DNA from: Protula sp. h YS-2021
Taxonomy: Eukaryota; Annelida; Polychaeta; Sabellida; Serpulidae
Direction of reading: 5' to 3'
Length of the DNA: 64,000 bases
Assembly: GCA_949752745.1 (NCBI GenBank)
Contig: OX457031.1
Location: 38,785,502-38,849,501 of the forward strand
A model generated the notes under the pieces. It did not search any database, had not been told where the DNA came from, and saw nothing but the letters and a program-made list of their open reading frames with translations. Below are positions 45,620-55,889 of this stretch, in pieces (the first letter of the stretch is position 1; each line of letters begins with the position of its first letter). The position numbers and the translations under genes are program-made.

Positions 45620-46170
45620 GGGTTACTCCGTGCTTTTATGAAAAATGAGTTGGCCTTTTTATAACGATTCCCTTCAAAGTTTGTACGAATGTTTTCTAGG
45701 TAGGCCTCTCTTTAAAAAAATTCTTTTTTTTTGGCAATACGCAAAAAATTAACCAAATGGGGGATATTTAAAATTTTTTGGGTTGCCCAATTTTCAAAAT
45801 GCTTCTCCCAAAACTTTGATCGGATTGTCTTCAAATGTTGCATAAACGGTTTCTGGGATGGTCTCTCTTAAAAAAATACTTTTTGGCGATCCACCAAAAC
45901 TTGACCAAATGAGGGGGGTGGGCATTTTTAAATGTTTTGGTGGTTAATTTTCAAAATGGGTTTTCTTCCATAATTTGGACAGGATTTCTTTTCGATTTTG
46001 TGCAATCGTTCGCTAGACGGATCTCTCTTGAAAAATTACTGTTTTTGGAGATTCGCCAAAACTTAGTGAAATTGGGGGCATTTAAAACTTTTTGTTAGCT
46101 AATTTTCAAAATGTTTCTTCTCTCACAATTTTGATCGGATTGTCTTCAAATTTTGTATGGAATATTAAAA
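45620..46170. repeat. Family B tandem array
   Basis: Three to four units with 'gcgatccaccaaaacttgac', 'caattttcaaaatgcttctc' and 'gatcggattgtcttcaaa'. Sequence at 45239-45619 has no recognised feature. Confidence 0.75.
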
Positions 46171-46389
46171 CATTGGTTCACGGTTTATCTGCTGTTGACC
46201 ACTCATACTGATGCTTGGGCAAAAAGTTCCACTTCGAATTTTCAGTAGGCAATTATTCAATCCCCAGAACCTTTTACATGTTGAAAAAGGTAAAATTAAA
46301 AAAGATTTATAATGTTACTTTTGATATCTCTTAGATATTTGAACATGTAAGATAATATAGGAAGCTGAAAATCTAAAGGAAAAATGCAT

Positions 46390-46990
46390 GGCGGCTAAGA
46401 AATGGATTCGTAAGCCTAACTTCATCTAGGAAAGTAAACCTACTGTCTTGAAATTTTAAGTGAGAATAGCAAGCGTTTCTACCTATCTGGCTGTTACTTT
46501 TTCTTTTCTTTTTTTTTTGTGATTGGTCAAAAATTGGCGAAAGTTCTGGCAAAAAATCAAAATTTTTCAGTAAAATCTGAGCTAACTGCTGGAAAATAAT
46601 CATACTGTCTTGAAATTTTAGATGAAGGTAGAAGGCGTTACTGCCTATCTGGCTATTACTTATTTTGGCGATTCGCCAAAAATTGGCGAAAATCCAACAA
46701 ATTTTCGGTAAAATCTTGACGGTCTCCAAAAACATAGTGCAAGTCTAGAAATTTTACGTAAAATTTGCAGACCTTCCTATCTGTGCTGGTACAATTTTTG
46801 GTGATTGGCCAAAAATTATCGAAAATTTTGGCTAAAATCTAAAAAACGAAATTCCATAAATTCTGAACTAACCCCAGTAAAATAGTATTACTGTCTTGAA
46901 ATTTTAAGTAATGGTAGTAATCAATATTACCTAACTGGCTATGAATATTTAGTGATTTTGAACTCCAGAATTAAATGCAGTTTTCCTTCA
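46390..46990. repeat. Family A tandem array
   Basis: About four units of ~150 bp: 'actgtcttgaaattttaagt', 'ctatctggctgttac', 'gattggtcaaaaattggcg'. No head or tail hairpin seen. Confidence 0.75.
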
Positions 46991-47044
46991 TGTTCTGGCG
47001 CTGATCATACGTGGTTATATCGAGTTAAGTCACTTTTTAAACTA

Positions 47045-47146
47045 AAATATTGCGTCCTGCTTTTGTCCTGCTTTTTTGAAAAAAACTCGTCCTGCTTTTG
47101 GCAGGACAGCGTCCTGCTTTTAGCTTAAAAGGGCGTGGCAACACTG
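47045..47146 (-). mobile_element. DNA-transposon-like end, CAGTGTTGCCAC type, opposite orientation
   Basis: Reversed, it starts CAGTGTTGCCACGCCC, then 'aagctaaaagcaggac' repeats. It pairs in family with the end at 16214, but the two are 31 kb apart with different sequence between, so they are separate remnants. Confidence 0.5.
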
Positions 47147-47226
47147 CTCTCTTCTCTGTATCTTTCTCTCTCTCTCTTTGTATGAGTATGTGGATGTAGT
47201 GTTTGCGTGTGGGTTTTTCACATGCA

Positions 47227-47413
47227 GCTCCTGTCGTGTGGAATCAGATTCCCAATGCAATAAAGAGTTCGGAAACTGTTGATATTTTTAAGAAAAAGAC
47301 TTAACTTAAAACACATTATTTTACCAAGGCGTTTCCAGAATTTTGCTCCTGTTAATCTGCTTGTAAAGCGCATCGAGCAAGTTTACCACTTGATTGTGCG
47401 CTATATAAAAGCT

Positions 47414-47486
<73 letters not shown>
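47227..47486 (+). mobile_element. 5'-truncated LINE-3 with (ATG)n tail
   Basis: It codes for APVVWNQIPNAIKSSETVDI then FKKK, and after a frameshift LKTHYFTKAFPEF. This is the end of a LINE ORF2 C-terminal domain. The 3' UTR ends 'gattgtgcgctatataaaag' and a (ATG)n run (about 47416-47485), parallel to the (AAT)n tails of the other two LINEs. The Met and His homopolymer frames over the tail are artefacts. Confidence 0.75.
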
Positions 47487-47487
<1 letters not shown>

Positions 47488-49458
47488 TTGTAGACATTTG
47501 GTTTTGGTTAACTCTCGAACGAAACGTTGGATCAACTTCAACCTTGGTGACACTGCCTTGGGTTGGTCCACCGGTTGAGATTCTGTTTAACATACATTGC
47601 ACAAAGCGTGGCATTGTAGGGCGTCAAAACGTGACAGTTGCGTCATTACTGCAGCTGCAGAACGGAATGTCGGATTAGCTTCAAACTTGGTAAGATAATG
47701 CCTTTATGTGGATCCGGCGGCTCTTAATGTATTTGCTGTATATTGCGCAACGTATGACGTCATATGGCGTCATTACGTGTTTTGGGCACAAGAATTTGTA
47801 AACAGGATAGCTTTCGAAAGACATCTCAGATCAGCTTCTAACCTGGTGGTATTATGCCTTTGGTGGGTCCCCCGCTTGCTTTTGTATATTTGGCGCATGT
47901 TAGACAATGCGTGACGTCATATGATATCAAAATGTATAAATCCGTCATCACTATAACTTAAGAACGACAGGAGGTATCAGCTTCAAACTTTTAGGAATAT
48001 ATATTGGCTAGGCCCGACGGTTCACATTGTATAGGCTATATAAAGCACAACGTATGACGTCGTATGACGTCATTATGTGTTGTGGAAATAAGGTTTTGTT
48101 AACAAGATAACTCAAGAAAGTCAAGTCGGATCAGCTTCCAATGTGGTGGGATTGTGCCTTGGTTGCGTCCACCGGTTGCTATTGTTTTTTTTTTTTAATT
48201 TTTACGCATGTTGGACAACGCGTGACGTCATATGACGTCAAAGCGTGTAAAATACATCATCACTGTAACTGCAGAACAAAACGAAAGTCGGATCAACTTC
48301 AAATTTGGTAGGATAATACCTTGGGTGGGTTTGATGGTGACATTTTATTTGGCATCTTTAGCGCAACGCATGACGTCATAAGGCGTCAAACTGTGTTGTG
48401 GACTGTTGATTTTGTTAACCCGATAATTCGAACGACAAGTGGGATCATCTTCAAACATGGTGGTGTCATACCTTGGATTGGACTCCCGGCTGCTTTGTAG
48501 TCAACGCACATTGGCCAACGTGTGGCGCCATGTGATATAAAAAAGGTGATTGCAAACTCGCGCCTCACCTTCTTCTCGTATGAATTTTGGGAAGGGAGGC
48601 TCGGTTGCATCCAAAGTGATTGGTTGAGGAAGGGGGGGGGGGAATCAATGCAGAGCCGCTCCGCAGTGCCCGGATGAGCGAGTGGGGTTTGAAAGTTGTT
48701 TTCATTGCCAAGCTATTCCATATATTGGAGCGGTTACGTAACATTTGCTTGCAGTACCTGACATTATTTTTAAGTGGGTGAGCCGATATCTTCTTTTATG
48801 ACAAACAGCTCACCATTTTGTCACAAATATGTCCCTTCCTCCCCACCAGGTGAGTTATCTACTGTACAGTTATAAAGGATGCCTTTCTTGTGCTTTTGGC
48901 CGATGAGAATATACAAAAACAAGGTATATCAGCACCAGAATGTCTTCAGTACCACAAAAGCACACCAGTAACGAAGCACGCTATTTTATGGGGAGACACC
49001 GTTCACCGTTTTGTTTGCAGTAGCAGAGAAGAAATAAGCTGCCAATCAATACACAGAGAAATTTACGCACAGGGAAAAGTTATGCAACTGTGAGCGTAAG
49101 TTTTTCCTGAGCGTAGAAAAGGCCTTTTTTACGAAGTGTAAATCTTACGACAGGGAAAACTTACGGGACACCCCCCCCCCCCCTTCAGGAATGGGATAAA
49201 GGTGTTCTGTAACCCGACTTCTGGGCACATCACATATATATTCAGAAATATTTATCTGAGGTAAAACGTTTTGCAATTCTGAAATAGTGCAAAATTGTCA
49301 TAATGAAACTTTGCAAACCAAAGGCTGGGCAAGCGGTGCAAAAGAAGAGGGGATGGGGGAGGGGAACATTTGTTTTTGTTCACAAACACAAAAGGGCAAG
49401 GCTGGCTAATCAAAGTGTTTGACATCTTCAGGTACACTGATGTTGTGCACTGACCGCG
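47487..49458 (+). repeat. Family E, long copy
   Basis: Core units of ~150-170 bp: 'gacgtcatatggcgtcatta', 'ggatcagcttc', 'ttgggtgggtc', 'gcgcatgttggacaacgcgt', to about 48580. Then the module with 'ttccatatattggagcggtt' (48717-48940). Then 'cccggac'-less text, a C-run and 'gtttttgttcacaaacac' to 49400. Not headed by a visible hairpin. Confidence 0.7.
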
Positions 49459-49520
49459 TATATATGTTACAGGGAATCTGTGTAATTAGGGATTTCATGA
49501 AATCCCTAGGGAATTCGTGT
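49459..49520 (+). mobile_element. Terminus related to the 7140 element
   Basis: It begins TATATGTTACAGGGAATCTG, like the ends at 7140/8415. A perfect 20-bp palindrome AGGGATTTCATGAAATCCCT follows (49488-49507) instead of the CAGGCAATTC type. The partner end is not found. Confidence 0.55.
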
Positions 49521-50352
49521 AATGAATAAGTTCATATTGATTATAAAACTATTTTGAAAAATTACCCATTCAGAAATCTTATGGAGAACAGATAGTATGT
49601 CTGTTGGGGGGAGGGGGGTCAAACCAACATTCAGAGCCCCCTTGAAAGAAAACTAAACACCAGACGGAGAAAGGGGAGGGGCTGTGCAATTATTTAAACT
49701 GCACGGCTATTGAACCCTTCAACGCGAGCGGTAGCAAAGCAGTGAGAAATCAGGTGCTACTGTTAACTATGAACACTAGTGGTGTAATCCGACTCACCAA
49801 TACAGAGTCGACCGACTTAGTAGTTCGTTATGTAAGGTTTAATATGGGTAATGAAATCAAGATGTTTCCTTAAATACGTTTATTAAACCAAGAACAAACC
49901 GAATAACAAGAAAAATAAATAAATAAATAAAATGTTCTTGACAACGGCAGTTACATTAGCAAGAAATCTACCCTTAAGAACAAGTTTCTTCAATACGTGA
50001 TTCCTAGATCCAGTGCAATCACACAAGCATGCGCGTCGTGAGATATAGACATCCAGTATAGTAGTCTGTTGTAGCATACTCTGACCAGCGTTAACAAGAA
50101 AGGCCAAGAATTGGGCGTGCGGAAATTGTGTGTGTTTTTCAAAAGTCGACTTTTTATTTTGATGGGTCGATCGACCGACCAACTTGTCGACCGTTTGGGT
50201 CGACTGTTACAACACTAATGCACACACACACTCGGAGAAGGTAATTAACCAATCAAAAGAGAAGTGGATATTGACCAACATAAATTCAACCAGTCAAGTG
50301 GCGTTATGACTAAATCACAAATATGTCTACCTCTTTGCAAGAGCTAAACGCG

Positions 50353-50357
50353 GTTTT

Positions 50358-50389
<32 letters not shown>

Positions 50390-50390
50390 C
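50353..50390. repeat. (TTTA)n microsatellite serving as acceptor tract
   Basis: Nine or so TTTA/ATTT units run straight into the acag acceptor of the last PSME3 exon, so the pyrimidine tract is formed by a microsatellite. Confidence 0.85.
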
Positions 50391-50392
50391 AG

Positions 50393-50473
50393 GCATTTAT
50401 GTATGACGTCATAATGAAGAACATAGACAAGATAAAGAACCCCAGATCCAGCAACGCCGACAGCCTGTATTAA
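50393..50473 (+). CDS. PSME3: PSME3-like terminal coding exon
   Basis: 26 codons plus TAA: AFMYDVIMKNIDKIKNPRSS then NADSLY. It aligns with the vertebrate PA28gamma C-terminus, whose last residues are PRSSNAETLY. This tail inserts into pockets of the 20S alpha ring. The phase-0 junction with the exon ending at 11622 restores the helix ...RNHY-AFMYDVI. It is too short to be noticed without the rest of the gene. Confidence 0.95.
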   Translation, partial: AFMYDVIMKNIDKIKNPRSSNADSLY

Positions 50474-50810
50474 CGCTGCCCACGCGCTGATGACTTTCCG
50501 CAGTCGGCGGGCTCTGTATTCATGCAGCACTATCAAATTTAATAGCAATACTTCCGTTGCCGGTCACACTGTATTTGTTAATATGTTGCTAGCTTTGGTA
50601 GTGCTTTGTGAATACTGGCCCCGGAATCCATGGTGCTGGTGTGGGCAAACCTCTCTTTGGAGCCCATGCGAATATGATAGTGTTCAACTTGAACTTTTTC
50701 AATTTAATCAAGACAGGATATGATACATGCGCTTTTTGAGAGGTATGCATGAGCACGTCATGCATGAGGGTTGGAGAGGGCAATAAAACTGGGTACCGGT
50801 ATGATGTGAG
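50474..50810 (+). other. PSME3: PSME3-like 3' UTR
   Basis: Non-repetitive, GC-balanced sequence between the stop codon and the poly-A signal at 50782. Confidence 0.6.
50782..50787 (+). promoter_or_regulatory. PSME3: Poly-A signal AATAAA
   Basis: Canonical hexamer about 310 bp after the stop codon, followed at +30 to +50 by GT-rich 'ggtatgatgtgagt'. Likely cleavage site of the PSME3-like transcript. Confidence 0.6.
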
Positions 50811-50899
50811 TACCGCGGTTAAGGACTCAGAAGCATATAAATTATTAAGTGTGTGTTAGTGTGAATCTGCAGTGCACGACGAATTAAACCAACAACACT

Positions 50900-50945
50900 G
50901 GGGGACAGTTGTTCAACAGCAAAGATCCCGGGTTCGAATCCTGTC
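50900..50945 (+). other. tRNA-like remnant (B-box)
   Basis: GGTTCGAATCC at 50931-50941 is a perfect polymerase III B-box, preceded by 'gggggacagttgttcaacag', which could be a decayed A-box/D-arm region. No complete cloverleaf could be drawn by eye. A tRNA pseudogene or a SINE head is possible. Confidence 0.35.
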
Positions 50946-51982
50946 ATACAGGACTTTCGTTTCGGAGGCTTATCACACTATCATGGAATTCAAAATTAAC
51001 GCGAATTTAGTATTTTGACCATTCGTTCAAAAACCAGCCATCGTATCCATTTACACGTAAATAGAGAATTGCAAAAACAGGATTAAATTTGGTCTCCCAC
51101 TGCTTTTGTAAGGTTACACAGGTAATCAGTACAGCACACACGCACGCACACACACACGCACGCAAGCGGAGTCCCGAAGCCAACATTTGGTCGAATTTCG
51201 CCAGTAAATGGGGGTAATTTTAATCCAGTATTCTGCGTCCAACAAAAAGAGAACCAAAATTGCGCACATGTACACTTTTCAATGTAAGTAACAGTCTGCT
51301 TTCGCTTTGTGATTGTAGGGGTCGTGACGGGAAAAGGGGGGGAGGGACCGTTCTGCCATACACACGCTAGTGATGAATGGGTGTTGTCCAGCCAATTGCT
51401 CCTGTGGCAGTACTTGACGCTTGCTCGTTATGATTCAGCTAATTACTGAACTCCGACAAGTTCCATATGTATTCTGTAAACAAAAATTTCTGCAACCGTT
51501 TGACGCCAACATTATAATTAAATTAATTATTTTCTGTCAGTTTTCTGTGCTTTGTTGAAACGTCAGTTTGCAGATCAAAAATCAGGCTATTTTTCAGCAC
51601 AACTAATGACGGTTTCGAAAAGCCTGGGTGTTTAGAAACTTGTATGAGAATCATTTTCTTTTTCTTCTCGCCACTTAGTTCTGTATAGAATGATAAAATC
51701 ACACGAACAGGTGGACTGATAAAAATTCAGCCTATAGCACTGGTAGTGGATGTTTGTTATGCCAAAAACAAAATCATTCTTCATTCCGGACCTAATTATG
51801 AAAAAAAATAGGTGACACAGTCTGGTACAAAATTTGCGAGTGAAAAAACTGCGGGTGTTACATTCTATAAATCCCTTTTCTACAAAAGAAAAATTGTACC
51901 TTGATCTTCCGGACGCCTGGATTTTTCCAGAATGGACCAGTTGTATACTTTGTTTTGTTTTTTTTTTGAGTAAGTGTACTTT

Positions 51983-52021
<39 letters not shown>

Positions 52022-52271
52022 AGTAAGTGTCGTTTCAAAACTGATCTGAGCTGGTTTTGATCTGAGGCGGGTGTAAAAATTTCAAAATTTCTGTTTGACT
52101 GTAGTGAAAGCTCTTGAACAACCTTTCATTGCGAATAAGCTCATACTTTTTTTGCACCACACAATTCTTCAATGACTGTTGGGCCATTTTGATTAATTAT
52201 TTTTCTGTTTAATTGCGATGTAATACAATCCGAAAGTTTGAATTTCGGTATCACTTTTGAAGTCGGATTTA
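50946..52271. other. Mostly unique intergenic sequence
   Basis: A short CA-rich run lies at 51135-51165 and a T-run at 51984-52020. No exon or RNA gene recognised. Confidence 0.45.
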
Positions 52272-53420
52272 CTATGTCTCCCAGACCAAGGGAAGACGTA
52301 TAATGTTTGTATGCTCTGTATGTATGTGTGTGTGTGTGTGTGTGTCAGTCTGTTGTGATCAAAATGTGTGCGATATCTCCAGAAGGAAAGTCCGATCGTA
52401 GCATTTTCTGCAGTGCTGGAAGCATTTTTCACTTTTAAAGTAGATCATGTGATATCTTGTGCTATGACAAGCAGCTCACCATTTTGCCCTCACCCCCCCC
52501 CCCCCCCCCACCTGTCCCGCCTAGGCGAATCATCTGTTGCTCAGTTGTAAAGAATGTCTTTCTAATGCTTTTTAGCCGACGGGAATGTACGAAGACAAGG
52601 TAATATACCATGGCTATAACTACACTTAGGGTACAAACCGTTACAGTAACCTTGTTTAAAAGACTTGGGGTTGCGTTAGGAGTTGTACCTGCATTAGATG
52701 GTCTGGTGGGGGGGGGGGGGGGGCGGGGTGGCGGTGACGGTTAGCGAAAAAAATCACCAGTGAAGTAGGGAATTGGTGCTGTACCGAGCACATTTCAGAC
52801 CCGAATAAAAACGACTTTGGTAAAACCTATTTGTAGCGAAGACTTTCAAGACCCGGATAAAAAGATGTAAAGTAAAGTATTTTTGTCGTGACCCCCTTCC
52901 AGATTCGAATAAAAAGACGTACGGTAAAACCTGCCTGTCCTGACCAGACCTGGATAAAATGATAGGCACAGTAAAACTGCTGTAGTGACCAACTTTCGGA
53001 CCCAGATAAAAAGGAGGTACAGTAAAACCCGTTTTGCAAGCACCTTCGAGACTCTAAGAAAAAAGACGAACAGTAAAACCTGTTTAAGTGACCCACATCT
53101 AGCTTTGTTTATTTTCGATTTTTTTTACAATGAATTATGATTATGTTTGCAGAAATGAATCCTCCATCTCAGTAATAAGAAAGCGGAAAATGGTTATTGA
53201 GTATTTATGGGTTTAGACGGAGAGACGTTTGTTTTTGTTTACAAAAAAAAACAAAAAAAAAAAAAACTAAATAGGTGTCGATTGAACGTGTGTAACATAA
53301 GCCTGTACTCATGTTCTGTATGCAGTGGCCGTTCTAGTTTTATTAGGAACCGCCTTTGGCAGTGGAATCCGACAGGGTTACATCATTTGTCGGAGCCCTA
53401 TTTAGAGAAAAAGTGACATG
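52272..53420 (+). repeat. Family E element with hairpin head, deleted core
   Basis: The head TATGTCTCCC folds with GGGAAGACGTATA (52273-52303), then a (GT)n run and 'cagtctgttgtgatc'. The core is nearly absent. The module starts at 52420, the ~60-bp units ('gataaaaagacgtacggtaa'-like) at 52795-53090, and 'gtttttgtttacaaaaa' at 53229. It is shorter than the copy at 33412. 53421-53785 has no recognised feature. Confidence 0.7.
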
Positions 53421-55000
53421 TTTATTTGAGTCTGGACAACATTTCTTTCCAAGTTATTTTGTGTGATTATTGAAGGTTCCTCAACAAAACTTTTTATTCT
53501 TTTCCTTAGTACATCGGAAAATTTGTTAAGTATTGTACAGCCCTTATAACAATAACAGTCTATTAAAATAGATTGTTATTGTTTCGATGGATTGAAATAT
53601 TCCTGGACATTCACGCAGTTATAATTTGAACCTATATTATTGTCTTGTTTCTACTCAAGAATGTATATGAACATAAAGAGTATATTTTATTGTGTACATA
53701 AGAGTATAAAATAAAGTAGAGTGAAAGCATAAACATGTAAGAAGCACGTCATTTTACAGGGAAAGGTCTCGCATATACAGGTTCAAGTTTTTAGACTAGC
53801 CGACGGCTGGTGTTATCAAATGAATAGAAGGGCATCCGTTGTCTATGTGTAGGTATGTATGTATGTACGTGTGTAAATTTTTACTTAAAATCCCTCGGCT
53901 TATTCAGTTTTAATCGGATTCCTTTCAAATATTGTACGAATGTTCCCTAGATAGGCCTCTCTGGATTTTTTTTTTTGGCGATCCGCCAAAAATTGGCTAA
54001 ATGGGGAGCATTTAAGATTTTTTGGTTGGGAATTTTCAAAATGCTTTTTCTCCCACAATTTTGATCAGATTTTCTTCAACTCGTGTACGAATATTCTCTA
54101 AGTAGGCCTCTTAAGTTACTTTTTTGGCGATCTGCCAAAAATTGACCAAATGGGGACACTTTTTAATTTATTGGCTTCAAATTTTCAAAATGCTTCTTCT
54201 CCCACAATTTTGATCTTATTCCTTTCCAATTTTGAACGATTGTTCCCTAGGTAGGTTTCTCGTGAAAAATTACTTTCTGGTCATCCGCCAAAAATTGGTT
54301 AGATGGGAGACATTTTTTAATTTACTGATAGCCGTTTTTCGAAATACCTCATCTTCAACAATTTGGATCGGCCAAAACGTTACCAAAGCAAAATTTGTCG
54401 TAGTGGAATCGAGAATAAGACGTTCCCGGTTATAAGGGAACATATATCATTGTGAGCCGCATGCGGCATGTCATGATAAAATTAATTGTGATTAAAGGGT
54501 AATTTTAGTCAAAACTAGATATCTATCTTTGTCAAAAAACTTGCTGTATAAACTTTGGTGGATTAATTTGAATGAAGTTTTAGTAAAAAGAGCTTTTAAA
54601 AAAGTGAAGTTTTAGTGCATTATCCTAAGTACATCGTGACATTAATTAAAGGATTACTCAGTACCCGATACTATGCTATTAGTGCCAATCATTTTGTGCA
54701 TACATATACACGGAATAGATATGAGTCAGTACAACAGAGATTCTAACAAGTCTACCGAGCGAAGTCAAGAAATAGGACGCGCTATTGAAACAAGAGTGAC
54801 CAATACAAGGGATATCAGTATAAACACTGGACGTGTGAACACACACAACATAATTACGATATCAGCTGTTCGCAGTAGGATCTCGAATAAAACAAACAGA
54901 GTCAGCTGATTTTTCTAGACCAGGAGCTAGACTGTGTAATCTCACTGAAATTGAACGTCAGCCTCTCAATGATAGCGAAAAACGTTGGCTGAAGTGCGGA

Positions 55001-55756
55001 TTGCTGAACGCGCGATCGGTGCGTAATAAAACGGCGATCATCAACGACACTATCTCTGATCGGGATCTCGATATCTTGTGTATCACCGAGACATGGCTCG
55101 GTAAGCCAGACAATGACGCAGTCGTAGCTGCCCTCACCCCTCGGGGGTACACATTTGTTCATAATCCTAGAGTTGATAGACAAGGTGGAGGAGTAGCTGT
55201 CGTATACAATGCGAGCCTCAACTGCAAAACCGGTCATAAACACTCATTCAAAACTTTTGAATGCATCGAGACTAGTTTCAACACCAAACGCAGCTCGGTA
55301 TGCTTCGTTACTGTCTATCGTCCAGAACCACACGGCGTGAACATTGCTGCATGTCTGGATGAGTTTTCAGATTTTGTTATCCAAATAGCATCAAAGTTCC
55401 AGGATATAATACTGCGTGGTGATATAAACATTCACCTTGATGATAACAGTAATTCATACGTTTCGCAGTTCAACGCTGTTCTAGACTCTTGTGGTCTCCA
55501 ACAAATAGTGAAATCTCCCACACACATCAGTGGCCACATTTTAGACCTGGTCATTGTTTCCCAAAGCGATGTGTTGCCAGATAAAGTCTCCACGGTTGAT
55601 CGCAATATTTCTGATCACTTTTTATTGGAATTTGGACTAAAAACGTTAAAGCCAAACCCCATTGTAAAGGAAGTAACGTATCGTAAAATAAACTCAGTCA
55701 GCCCTGAACTGTTCTGTAGAGACATTGAAAACAAACTGATGACCTTGGACAATTAG
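55001..55756 (+). pseudogene. LINE-2 APE-type endonuclease
   Basis: 251 codons. Motifs in order: LNARSVRNK, ILCITETWLGKPDND, GYTFVHNPRVDRQGGGVAVV, VTVYRPEP, IILRGDINIHLDDNSNSYVS, THISGHILDLVIVS and RNISDHF. These are the catalytic blocks of apurinic-type LINE endonucleases (E of TETW, D/N of GDINIH, D of LDLV, H of SDH). The frame likely extends upstream without a Met. It ends at 55754 by a one-base loss, after which homologous sequence continues in another frame. Confidence 0.9.
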
Positions 55757-55889
55757 TGAGCGACTACAAAGACAGTCTTAGAGGGGCGTTAGATACACAT
55801 GCTCCTGAGACCTCCAAGACGGTTATAAACGCCCGAACACCAGGTGGTATAACTCAAACCTAAGACAGGCAAAAACCGTCCAGCGTCGA

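Larger units (their letters stand above)
5949..50473 (+). other. PSME3: PSME3-like gene, 3' part (five exons in window)
   Basis: This span holds the C-terminal two thirds of a proteasome activator subunit of the PA28gamma/REGgamma family. In animals these form a heptameric ring that docks on the 20S proteasome and opens its gate, mainly in the nucleus. Five exons give 161 residues. All four introns are GT-AG and all junctions between these exons are phase 0. Recognisable landmarks in order are KVYLLPCGAV, IPKIEDGNNFGVSIQ (the activation-loop region), SKVAKYPHL, DDYRQVIKELDEK and the terminal NPRSSNADSLY. The N-terminal helix and the nuclear-localisation segment should lie upstream and were not found in bases 1-5948. 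Introns measure 3375, 349, 1543 and 38770 bp. The last contains a complete GPCR gene on the same strand. Invertebrates usually carry only the gamma type, which fits. Confidence 0.93.

Noticed and set aside
16214..47146. A single 31 kb transposon bounded by CAGTGTTGCCAC ends
   Set aside because: The interior holds a host receptor gene and many unrelated repeats, and flanks show no target duplication.
47279..47614. Frames with Met24 and His24 runs
   Set aside because: They translate the (ATG)n tail of a LINE fragment.
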